Shown in pieces: positions 44,289 through 56,300 of a stretch of 64,000 bases of DNA (position 1 is its first letter; each line of letters opens with the position of its first letter). Source of the stretch: VRUE01 sp963703175 (GTDB lineage: Bacteria > Actinomycetota > Thermoleophilia > Solirubrobacterales > 70-9). Below the pieces are notes generated by a model, which worked only from the letters and a program-made list of their open reading frames with translations, was not told where the DNA came from and searched no databases. Made by a program: the position numbers and the translations under genes. The stretch covers positions 2,232,001-2,296,000 of the forward strand of contig OY969794.1 of assembly GCA_963703175.1 (NCBI GenBank), in the 5' to 3' direction.

Positions 44289-44386
44289 CGGCGTCTGACG
44301 CAAAGCTCGCCGAGGCGCTGCGCATCTCTCTGAAAGAGACGGAGCGGCTGCGGCGGGGCAACCGGCGGCTCCGCCAGGCCTCGAGC
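44285..44386 (+). other. N-terminal docking coiled coil of the second PKS protein
   Basis: About 34 residues precede KS9. The stretch LAEALRISLKETERLR, then RGNRRLRQ, is strongly charged with heptad-spaced leucines, as in class 1 N-terminal docking domains. Being present directly downstream of a gene that ends in the matching C-terminal type, it supports colinear transfer from M8 to M9. Confidence 0.87.
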
Positions 44387-47300
44387 GAGCCGATCGCGAT
44401 CCTCGGCATGGCCTGTCGCTACCCGGGCGGGGTCTCATCCCCCGAGGAGCTCTGGCGACTGGTCGCCGAGGGCCGCGACGCGATCTCCGGGTTCCCCCCT
44501 GACCGTGGTTGGGACGTAGAGCGTCTCTATGACCCCGACCCCGAGCACCCCGGCACCAGCTACGCACGAGAGGGCGGCTTCCTCGCTGACGCAGACAGGT
44601 TCGACGCCGAGTTCTTCGACATCTCCCCACGCGAGGCGCTGGCGATGGATCCCCAGCAGCGCCTGTTGCTGGAGTCCTGCTGGGAGGCGCTGGAGCACGC
44701 CGGGATCGATCCCACCTCGCTCAGAGGCGAGCCCGCCGGGGTCTTCGCCGGCCTGATCCACCAGGGCTACGCAGCCAATGTGGGAGCCAACAGGGAGATC
44801 GAGGGCTACCAGGTGACTGGGGAGACCTCCAGCGTCGCTTCGGGCCGCGTCGCCTACGCGCTCGGACTAGAGGGACCGGCGATCACGATTGACACTGCCT
44901 GCTCCTCCTCGCTGGTCGCCATGCACCTGGCCTGCCAAGCCCTGAGGGGAGGCGAGTGCACCATGGCTCTTGCCGGCGGCGTCACCACCCTTGCCACCCC
45001 AGGCGTCTTCATCGAGTTCAGCCGCCAAAGGGGACTGGCCCCCGATGGGCGTTCGAAGTCCTTCGCGGAGGGGGCAAACGGCAGTGGATTCTCAGAGGGA
45101 GTCGGAGTGCTCGTCTTGGAGCGGCTCTCAGAGGCCAAGCGAAACGGCCACCCGGTCCTGGCCACGATCAAAGGCTCGGCGGTAAACCAAGACGGCGCCT
45201 CCAACGGCCTCACCGCCCCCAACGGTCCCTCCCAAGAGCGCGTCATCCGCCAGGCCCTGGCAAACGCCCGCCTGGAGCCCAAAGACGTAGACGCAGTCGA
45301 GGGCCACGGCACCGGCACCACCCTCGGTGACCCGATCGAGGCCGGGGCCTTGCTCGCCACCTACGGCCAAGACCGAGACGAGCCGCTGAAGCTCGGCTCG
45401 ATCAAGTCCAACATCGGCCACACCCAGGCAGCGGCGGGTGTCGCCGGTGTGATCAAGATGACCGAGGCGATGCGGCGGGGCCTTTTGCCCAAGACCCTGC
45501 ACGTAGACGCGCCCTCTTCCAAGGTCGACTGGGAGGCGGGGGAGATCGAGCTCTTGAGCGAGCAGATGTCCTGGGAGCCCGACGGCCACCCCCGCAGAGC
45601 CGGCGTCTCCTCCTTTGGCATCAGCGGCACCAACGCGCACGTGATCTTGGAGCAGGCGCCTGCGGTCGAGCCGGCACCGGAGACCGTGCCCCTCGACGGC
45701 CCGATTCCCCTGCCCCTCTCAGCCAAAGCAGAGCCCGCCCTGGCCCAAGCGGCAGAGCGCCTCACAACCCACCTGAAGGCCAACCCAGACCTAGACACCA
45801 CCGACCTCGCCTACTCGCTCGCGACCACCCGCTCGGCCTTCGAGCACCGGGCAGTGGCGTTGGGATCCGATCGCGAGGAGCTGCTCGCCTCCCTCACTGC
45901 CCTCGCCAACGGCGATCCCAGCCCCAACGTCCTCAGCGCCAAAGCAAAGGACGGCAAGCTCGCCTACCTCTTCACCGGCCAGGGCTCCCAGCGCCTCGGC
46001 ATGGGCAAGGAGCTCTACGCGGCAGACGCCAACTTCCGCGCTGCCTTCGATGCCGTCTGCGAGCAGCTTGACCAACACCTGAAGGCACCGCTCAAAGAGA
46101 TCGTCTTCGCCAAGGGCAAAAAGGCAGCGGCGCTTTTAGAGGACACCACCTACGCCCAGCCCGCTCTGTTTGCGATCGAGGTCGCTCTCCATAGAGCGCT
46201 CGCCGAGCGCGGCCTCAGCCCTAACTTCCTCACCGGCCACTCGATCGGCGAGATCGCCGCAGCCCACATCAGCGGCGTCTTTGACCTCGCCGACGCGGCA
46301 AAGCTGGTCGCGGCAAGGGGACGCCTGATGGGAGCCCTTCCCGAGGGCGGGGCGATGGCGGCAATCGAGGCAACCGAGCAAGAGGTAAGCGATTCGATTG
46401 CCGGCAAGGAGGATGAGCTCTCGATCGCCGCGATCAACGCTCCCAGCTCGGTCGTCATCTCAGGAGCAGAGGAGGCAGTCGAAGCGGTAAGGACCCACTG
46501 GGAGGAGCAAGGCAGGAAGACCAAGCGCCTCGCCGTCTCCCACGCCTTCCACTCGCCCTTGATCGAGCCGATGCTCGATGAGTTCGCAGAGGTTGCCAGC
46601 TCGCTCGCCTTCAACGAGCCCGAACTCCAGATCGTCTCCAACGTCTCGGGCGAGCTGCTCAGCGCAGAGCAGGCAACCGACCCCGCCTACTGGGTCGGCC
46701 ACGCACGAGCGCCGGTGCGCTTCGCCGATGCGATCGAGACCCTAAGGGCACAGGGCACCGGCACCTACCTGGAGCTCGGTCCCGACCCCGTCCTCTGCGC
46801 GATGGCGCGAGAGTCCCTCGGCACCGAGCAGGAGGCCGCAGCCTTCGTCCCCACCCTGCGCGAGGGGCGCACCGAGGCCGATGCCCTCTCAACCGCGATC
46901 GCCGCTGCCCACGTAGCCGGCGCAAAGCTCGACTGGGGGGCCTTCTTCAAAGGCACCGGGGCCAAGCGGGTGCCGCTACCGACCTATCCGTTTCAGCGCG
47001 AGCGGTATTGGCTCGCCTCGGCGGTTGGCGAGGGCGACGCCGGCTCGATCGGTCAGAGCGACGCCAAGCATCCACTTTTGGCCGCAGCGATCGAGGACCC
47101 AAATGACGGCGGCCTCACGCTCACCGGGCGCCTCTCCTTGCAGACCCATCCATGGCTCGCCGACCACGTCGTCGGCGGCACTGTCCTGCTGCCCGGCACC
47201 GCTTTCTTGGAGCTGGCGCTGCGTGCAGCCGAGCAGGTCGGTGCTGAGGGTGTGCAAGAGCTGGCCCTGCAGGCTCCATTGATCCTGCCCGAGCCAGGAG

Positions 47301-50300
47301 CGGTTGCCCTCCAGGTCTCTGTTTCGGGCCCGGGGGAGGACGGCACTCGTGAGATCGCGATCCACTCCCGCGTGGAGGGCAGCGCGGACGAAGAGCTCGC
47401 CGCTGCATCTGAGTGGACATGCCATGCCGTCGGCACCCTCTCGCGCGATCCGCTCCCAAGCGCAAGCCCCCTTGACACCTGGCCCCCACAAGGAGCAGAG
47501 CCCCTGCAGGTCGAGTACCTCTATGACGTCCTCGCCGAGCACGGCCTCCAATACGGCCCTGCCTTCCAAGGGCTCACCGCAGCCTGGAAGGACGCCGAGC
47601 AGATCTACGCCGAGGTCTCTTTGCCCGAGCAGCAAGCCCAAGAAGCAGAGCGCTTTGGATTGCACCCGGCCCTGCTTGACAGCGCCCTGCACGCGATCGC
47701 CCTTGCAACTGAGGACTCAGGCGAGCTAAAGCTGCCCTTCGCCTGGAGCGGGGTCAGCTTGCAAGCAGAGGGTGCCAAGGAGCTGCGGGTATGCCTCACG
47801 CTCCAGGGAGACTCAATCGCCCTGCAGATAGCCAATGGCTCCGGCGCCCCGCTGGCAAGCGTCGAGGCCTTGGCAATGCGAGCGCTCGATCCCTCTCAGC
47901 TGCGCAGCACAAAGTCACGCGGCAGCGGCCTGCTGGGCATCGAGTGGACCGAGGCCCAGCTCCCAGAGCACACCGACGCCCCAGCTGAGGTCGAGACCCT
48001 GCATTGCGAGATCGACAGCGAACTGGGCAGTGCCGAGGCTGCAGGCAAAGCAACCGAAGAGGCCCTTAAGGCAATCCAACAATGGCTAGCCGATGAGTCA
48101 AAGGCAGACCTTCGCCTGGCGCTGATCACCGAAGGCGCGATGGCAGCAAGTGAAGGCGAGTCACCTGACCCCGCCTCCTCTGCCGTTTGGGGTCTCCTCC
48201 GCTCGGCCCAATCAGAGCACCCCGGTCGCTTTGCCCTGATTGACACCGACGGCAGTGAGGCATCCCAAGCGGCGCTTGCCTCGGCACTAGCCCTTGGAGC
48301 CGAAGAGCCCCAACTTGCTCTGCGCGAGGGAGTGGCGTTTGCGCCCCGCCTCGCCCGTGTCAAGGCAAGCGATGGCGATGGCGAGGTGGCAATAGACCCC
48401 GAGCGCACCACCTTGATCACCGGTGCAACTGGAGGCCTTGGAGCACTCACTGCCCGCCACCTAGTTAAAGAGCACAAGGCAGCGCACCTGCTCTTGGTCA
48501 GCAGAAGCGGTCTAGAGGCCAAAGGCGCAAAAGAGCTCCAAGGAGAGCTTGAGGAGCTCGGAGCCCAGGTCCAGATCGCCGCTTGTGACGTCGCCGATCG
48601 CAAAGCGCTGAAGAAGCTGCTCACCCAGGTCCCAAAAGAGCACCCATTGGGAGCCGTCATCCACTGCGCCGGGGTTCTCTCCGATGGCACCGTCGAGACC
48701 CTCAGCGCCGCGCAGGTAGAGCAGGTCTTTGCCCCCAAGGTCAACGCCGCCCAAAACCTGCATGAGCTGACCAAAGACCAAGACCTCACCGCCTTTGTCC
48801 TCTTCTCCTCAGCAGCGGGAACCCTCGGTGGTCCCGGCCAAGCCAACTACGCCGCCGCCAACGTCTTCCTCGACGCCCTCGCTCAGAAGCGCCAAGCAGA
48901 AGGCCTGGCGGCCACATCGATCGCCTGGGGCCTGTGGCAGCGCGAGGGCATGGGCTCGGGCTTAAGCGAAGCCGACATCGCGCGGATGCGCCGCAGCGCC
49001 ATGCAGCCGATTGCCGATCAGCAGGGCCTCGATCTCTTTGACGCCGCAATAGGCGCCGATCGCCCCCAAGCCCTAGCGCTCCCCCTCGACACCGCTGGCC
49101 TCAGGTCCCTTGCATCAACCGGTGCCCTACCGCCGATCTTCAGCAGCCTCATCCGCACCCCCAGGCGCCGCAGCGCCGCCTCTGGCTCGCTGGCGACAAA
49201 GCTCTCCTCGCTACCCGAGTCAGAGCACCAAGAGCATGTTCGCGATCTGGTCAGAGCCGAGGTGGCAGCGGTCCTCGGTTACTCCTCATCGGCGCAGATC
49301 GAACCAGAGCGGGCCTTCCAGGAGCTCGGCTTTGACTCGCTCGCCGCAGTCGAGCTACGCAACCGCCTCAGCGCGATCGCCGGCTTGCGCCTCACTGCAA
49401 CCGTCGTCTTTGACTACCCGAGCGCGATGGCCCTTGCAGAGCATCTGCTGGAGGAGGCAACCGCAGCCGGCGGGGCTCGGCAGGTAGCCGTCAGAGCCCA
49501 GGCAAGCGAGGAGCCGATCGCGATCGTCGGTATGGCTTGCCGCTACCCGGGCGGGGTCTCATCCCCCGAGGAGCTTTGGCAACTGGTCGCCGAGGGCCGC
49601 GATGCGATCTCCGGCTTCCCCACCGACCGTGGTTGGGACATAGGGCGCCTCTATGACCCCGACCCCGAGCACGAGGGGACCTCCTACACGCGCGAGGGCG
49701 GCTTCCTCGCCGGCGCAGCCGACTTCGACCCCGAGTTCTTCGGCATCTCCCCACGCGAGGCGCTGGCGACCGATCCCCAACAAAGGCTTTTGCTCGAATC
49801 CTGTTGGGAGGCGCTTGAAGACGCCGGTATCGACCCAGCCGCGCTGAAGAAGACGATGACCGGCGTCTTTGCCGGGGTCATGTATCAGGACTACGGGCCG
49901 GCGGCAGGGACGACCCAGAGCATCGTCTCGGGCCGCGTCGCCTACACCCTCGGACTAGAGGGACCGGCAATCACAATCGACACCGCTTGCTCCTCCTCGC
50001 TGGTCGCCATGCACCTGGCCTGCCAAGCTCTGAGGGGAGGGGAGTGCACCATGGCCCTCGCCGGCGGCGTCACCACCCTCGCCACCCCAGGCGTCTTTGT
50101 CGAGTTCAGCCGCCAAAGGGGACTAGCCCCCGATGGGCGCTCGAAGTCCTTCGCCGAGGCCGCTAACGGCGTCGCCTGGTCAGAGGGGGTCGGAGTGCTC
50201 GTCTTGGAGCGGCTCTCAGAGGCCAAGCGAAACGGCCACCCGATCCTGGCCTTGCTCAAAGGCTCGGCGGTAAACCAAGACGGTGCCTCTAATGGCCTGA

Positions 50301-53300
50301 CTGCACCGAACGGACCCTCTCAAGAGCGCGTCATCCGCCAGGCCCTGGCAAACGCCCGCCTTGAGCCCAAAGACATAGACGCAGTCGAGGGCCACGGCAC
50401 CGGCACCACCCTCGGTGACCCGATCGAGGCGGGGGCACTGCTCGCCACCTACGGCCAAGACCGAGAGGAGCCACTGAAGCTCGGCTCGATCAAGTCCAAC
50501 ATCGGCCACACCCAGGCGGCAGCGGGAGTAGCCGGCGTGATCAAGATGACCGAGGCGATGCGGCGGGGCCTCTTGCCAAAGACGCTGCACGTAGATGCGC
50601 CCTCCTCCAAGGTTGACTGGGAGGTGGGGGAGATCGAGCTCTTGAGCGAGCAGATGTCCTGGGAGCCCGACGGCCACCCCCGCAGAGCCGGCGTCTCCTC
50701 CTTTGGCATCAGCGGTACTAACGCGCACGTGATCTTGGAGCAGGCGCCTGCGGCCCAGGCGGTTCCTGCGACCGAGGCTCTCGATGGACCGATCCCGATC
50801 GTCCTCTCAGCCAAAGCAGAGTCCGCCCTAGCGCAAGCCGCCGAGCGCCTCACAACCCACCTAAAGGCCAACCCAGACCTAGACCCAACCGACCTCGCCT
50901 ACTCGCTCGCCACAACCCGCTCTGCCTTTGAGCACAGAGCAGTTGTGCTGGGAGCAGACCGCGATCAGCTGCTCGCCTCCCTAAGCGCCCTGGCCAAAGA
51001 CGAAGACGCCCCCACCCTAGCCCGCGGCCATGCCCGCACAGAGCAAAAGCCGCTCTTCCTCTTCCCCGGACAAGGAGCCCAAGCCCAGGGCATGGCCTTG
51101 GGCCTACTTGAGTCCTCACCAGCCTTCGCCGAGCAGATGGCAGCCTGTGAGCAGGCACTGGCCCCACACGTGCAGTGGTCCCTGACCGAGGTCCTAAGGG
51201 ACCCCGAGGCAAACTGGCTGGATCGCCTCGACATAGTCCAACCGGCGCTCTTCTCGGTGATGGTCTCCCTAGCGAGGCTTTGGCAAAAAGCAGGGGTGAA
51301 GCCAACAGCACTAGTCGGCCACTCTCAAGGGGAGATCGCCGCCGCCCATATCGCTGGTGCGCTCTCTTTGGAGGACGCCGCCCTGATCATCGCCAAGCGC
51401 GGCCAGGCGATGGCAAAGATCGCCGGCAAGGGAGGAATGCTCTCGGTCTCCCTAACCCCAAAGCAGCTCCCCCCCTATACCGAGCCCTACGGAGAGCGCG
51501 TCTCCCTGGCGGCAATCAACGGCCCCTCATCGCTGGTCCTCTCCGGGGACCCACAAGCCTTAAAAGAGATCCAAAGCTCTTGTGAGGCAGAGGGCATAAG
51601 AGCCCAAGCGATAGCCGTCGATTACGCCGCCCACTCGGCCCAGATCGAGGAGCTAGAGACAGAGCTCCTAGAGGCCTTCTCACCGATCTCCCCCCAGGCC
51701 ACCCAGATCCCCCTTCACTCCACGGTCACCGGAGAGCCGATCGATGGCACCGAGCTCGGTCCCTCCTACTGGTATCGCAACCTCAGACAGACGGTGCTCT
51801 TGGAGCCGGTACTGCGCTCCCTGCTTAGCGCAGGGAGCCGTGCCTTGATCGAGATCGGCCCCCATCCCGTCCTTGCCTTCGGCGTCCAAGAAACGATCGA
51901 GGACGTCCTCGACGATCCAAGCGAGGCGACCCTGCTCTCCACCTTGCGCCGTGAGGAGGACGAGGCCACGCGCTTTGCACTCTCCCTGGCCGAAGCCCAT
52001 GCCAACGGCATTGAGCTTGACTGGGAGGCCTTCTTCAAAGGCACCGGGGCCAAGCGGGTGCCGCTACCCACCTATCCGTTTCAGCGCGAGCGGTATTGGC
52101 TCGCCTCGGCGGTTGGCGAGGGCGACGCCGGCTCGATCGGGCTCACCGCGGCCGACCATCCCTTGTTTGGGGCGGCGATCGAGGGTCCGACCGGCGAGGG
52201 CCTCACCCTCTCCGGCCGCATTTCCCTTCAGACCCAGCCCTGGCTCGCCGACCACGCCGTCGCCGGCGTTGTTCTCTTCCCCGGCACGGGATTCTTGGAG
52301 TTGGCGCTGCAGGCGGCCGAGCAAATCGGCGCCGAGACCGTCGAGGAACTGACACTGCAGGCGCCCTTGATCCTCCCGGAGAGCGGTGCGGTCGCCCTGC
52401 GGGTAACCCTCGCTTCATCTGATGAGGAGGGCAGGCGAGAGATCGCGATTCACTCGCGCCCCGATGATGAGGAGGGGGAGTGGGCGCTGAACGCCGGCGG
52501 TGTCCTCTCGGCGCGGTCGACGGCTGCCTCGGAGCCGTTCGACGCGTGGCCCCCCGAGGGCGCCGAAGTGCTCGATCTCAGCAACTTCTACGACACTCTC
52601 GCCGACACGGGGCTCGAATACGGCCCCCTCTTCCAGGGTCTGAGCGCAGCCTGGCGCAAGGGCGAGCAGATCTACGCCGAGGTCTCTTTGCCCGAGGAGT
52701 CAGCGCAAACAGCCAAGCGCTTTGCGCTCCATCCGGCTTTACTGGACGCGGCCCTACACGGCATATCGCTGGTCGCTGCTGAGGGGGCCGGCGAGCTGAA
52801 GCTGCCTTTTTCTTGGGTCGGGGTTTCGCTGCAGGCCGAGGGAGCCACAGAGCTGCGGGTCCGGATCTCCCCCAACGGCGAGGAGGTGGGGCTGCTGATA
52901 GCCGACGGCTCCGGCGTTCCGGTGGCGAGCGTCGACTCCCTTGTTTTGCGTGGACTGGATCCTTCCCGATTGCAGGGCGCGGAGGGGAAGGGCGAAGGTC
53001 TCCTGCAGCTCGACTGGGCGAAGGTCGCGCTCGACGAGCGAGACGACCTACCTGTTGGGGTAGAGCTTTTGCGCTGCGCAATAGGCGGCGACGTCCCCTG
53101 CAGCGAGGCCGCCGGGAGAGCGACGCGGGACACCTTGGAAGCGATCCAGCGCTGGCTCGCCGACGAGTCCAAAACAGACTTCCGCCTGGCGCTGATCACC
53201 AAGGGTGCGATGGCGGTTGACGAAGGCGAGATCCCAGACCTGGCCGCCGCCGCGATCTGGGGCTTGATCCGCTCGGCCCAATCAGAGCACCCGGGTCGCT

Positions 53301-56300
53301 TCGCCCTGGTCGACAGCGATGGCGAAGAGGGATCGGACGCTGTGCTTGCCGCCGCGCTTGCCCTGGGGGCAGAGGAGCCCCAGCTCGCTCTGCGCGGTGG
53401 GGTTGCGCTGGCGCCTCGGCTTGCCCGGGTTCCGAGTGGCCCGGAGGAACGCGATACCCCACCGTTTGACCCTGAGCGCACCGTTTTGATCACCGGCGCA
53501 ACCGGCGGCCTCGGTGCTCTTACTACGCGTCATCTGGTCGAGCACCATGGGGCCCGGCAGCTGCTTCTCGTCAGCCGCAGTGGCTCTGAAGCAGAGGGGG
53601 CAAAGGAGCTCCAGCAAGAGCTGGAGCAACTGGGGGCTCGGGTCCAGATCGCAGCCTGCGACGTCTCCGATCGAGAGGCGCTGGCGAAGCTGCTCGCCTC
53701 GATCTCCGCTCGGCACCCATTGGGTGCGGTCATCCACTGCGCCGGGGCAATTGCCGACACAACTGTTGAGTCCCTGACGGCCGAGCAGGTAGATCAGGTC
53801 TTTGCTCCCAAGGTCGACGCGGCCTGGAGCCTGCACGAACTGACCGCGGAGCTTGACCTCTCGGCCTTTGTCCTCTTCTCCTCCGCCGCCGGCACCCTGG
53901 GCGGGCCCGGCCAGGCCAACTACGCCGCCGCCAACGTCTACCTCGATGCCTTGGCCCAAAAGCGCCAAGCAGAAGGCCTGCCGGCTACTTCAATCGCCTG
54001 GGGCCTGTGGCAGCGCAAGGGAGCGATGACATCCGGCCTCACCGAGACCGACTTGGCACGGATGCGGCGTAGTGGAATTGAAGTGCTGACGGACGAGCAG
54101 GGCCTGACCCAATTCGACGCCGCGATCGCGACCGGTCGCGCAACGACCCTTGCGCTCTCGCTCAACAAGGCCGGCCTCAGGAGCTCGGCCTCGGCCGGCG
54201 CGCTGCCGCCGATCCTCAGTGGCCTGGTGCGGATCCCCAGGCGCCGCAGCGCCGCATCGGGCTTACTGGGGACGAAGCTGGCGTCGATGTCAGAGGCAGA
54301 GCAGGAGACCTACGTCCTCGATCTGGTTCGCAACGAGGTGGCAGCGGTGCTCGGCCACGCCTCCGGCACAGAGATCGATCCCGGCAAGGCCTTCAAGGAG
54401 CTTGGCTTCGACTCGCTGGCAGCGGTCGATCTGCGCAATCGCCTGAGCGCTGGCTCCAGTGTTCGGTTGGCGGCGACCGTGGTCTTCGACTATCCGAACT
54501 CGACCGCTCTGGCGGAGCATCTGCTCGCCGAGGTCACTGCCGGCGGGGGTGCGACGCAGGCCACCGTACGTGTGCGGGCAAGCGATGAGCCGATCGCGAT
54601 CGTCGGTATGGCCTGTCGTTATCCGGGTGGGGTCGGCTCGCCCGAGGGCCTCTGGCAACTCGTAGCGGAAGGCCGCGATGGTATCTCCGACTTCCCCACC
54701 GACCGTGGCTGGGACCTCGAGCGCCTCTATGACCCCGATCCCGAGCACGAGGGAACGAGCTACGCGCGCTTGGGAGGATTTCTTCCCGACACGGCAGAGT
54801 TCGATGCCGAGTTCTTCGGTATCTCCCCACGTGAAGCCCTGTTCATCGATCCCCAGCAGAGGCTGCTGCTGGAGTCCTGCTGGGAGGCGCTCGAGGATGC
54901 CGGCATCTACCCCGCCTCTTTGAAGCAGACCCAGACCGGGGTCTTTGCCGGGGTGATGTCGAACGACTACGGCCCAGCCGCCGGAACGACGTCGGGCATC
55001 GTCTCCGGCCGCGTCGCTTACGCGCTCGGCCTCGAGGGCCCGGCGATCACGATCGACACCGCCTGCTCCTCCTCGCTGGTGGCGATACATCTTGCTAGCC
55101 AAGCCCTGAGGGGCGGGGAGTGCACCCTTGCTCTCGCCGGCGGGGTGACTGTGCTGTCGACCCCGACCGTCTTCATCGAGTTCAGCCGCCAGCGCGGCCT
55201 CGCCCCCGACGGGCACAGCAAGTCCTTTGCCGAGGGGGCCAACGGCACTGGATTCTCGGAGGGCGTAGGAGTCCTTGCGCTCGAGCGCCTCTCCGACGCG
55301 CAGCGAAACGGCCATCCAGTCCTCGCCCTGCTCAAAGGCTCGGCCGTCAACCAAGACGGCGCCTCCAACGGTCTCACCGCGCCGAACGGTCCCTCGCAGG
55401 AGCGGGTGATTCGCCAGGCACTAGCCAATGCCCGTCTCAAACCACAAGAGGTAGATGCTGTCGAGGGCCACGGAACTGGCACCACTCTCGGTGACCCGAT
55501 CGAGGCGGGTGCCCTGCTTGCCACCTATGGCCAAGAAAGGGACAAGCCCCTAAGGCTCGGCTCGATCAAGTCCAATATCGGCCATACCCAGGCGGCAGCC
55601 GGAGTCGCTGGCGTGATCAAGATGACCGAGGCAATGCGGCGGGGCATCTTGCCCAAGACGCTGCACGTCGATGCACCCTCGTCCCATGTCGAGTGGGAGG
55701 ACGGGGAGATCGAGCTGCTGAGCGAGCCGCTGAAGTGGCAGCCTGATGGCCACCCGCGCAGAGCCGGCGTCTCCTCCTTCGGCATCAGCGGCACCAACGC
55801 GCACGTGATCTTGGAGGAGGCGCCTGCGGACGAGCCGGCGACGGCGACGGAGCCGATCGAGGGTCCGCTGCCACTCGTCCTCTCGGCCAAAACAAAGCCC
55901 GCACTGGCGCAGGCTGCAGATCGCCTCAGCGCTTACCTCGGCGAGAACCCAGCCCTAGACACCACCGACATCGCTTACTCGCTTGCGACCACGCGTTCGG
56001 CGTTCGAGCACCGGGCTGTGGCGCTGGGATCAGACCGCGAGGAGCTACTCGCTTCGCTCAATGCCCTCACAAGTGGCGAGTCCACGCCCGACGTCCTCAG
56101 CGCCAAAGCAAAGGACGGCAAGCTCGCCTACCTCTTCACCGGCCAGGGCTCCCAACGCCTCGGCATGGGCAGGGAGCTCTACGAGGCTGACGCCAACTTC
56201 CGCGACGCCTTTGACCAGGCGTGCGAGCAGCTCGACCAGCATCTGCAGGCACCACTCAAAAAGATCGTCTTCGCCAAGGGCAAAAAAGCAGCAGCGCTGC

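Larger units (their letters stand above)
38052..44030 (+). other. PKS module M8: KS-AT methylmalonyl-DH-ER-KR-ACP (fully reducing)
   Basis: KS8 (38052-39291) has Cys 38532, His 38937 and 39051, and is the short form (38421-38471). AT8 (about 39594-40647) has Ser 39867 and YAAHS at 40167, so methylmalonyl-CoA. DH8 (about 40701-41511) has His 40797 (HVVAE form) and Asp 41289. A small variant patch near 41521-41535 (TRSPASG instead of TKSRGSG) sits in the DH-KR linker. ER8 (about 41988-42961) has Tyr 42159. KR8 Tyr is at 43419 and ACP8 Ser at 43911. Predicted output is a saturated alpha-methyl unit. This is the last module of the first protein and is followed by docking helices. Confidence 0.93.
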
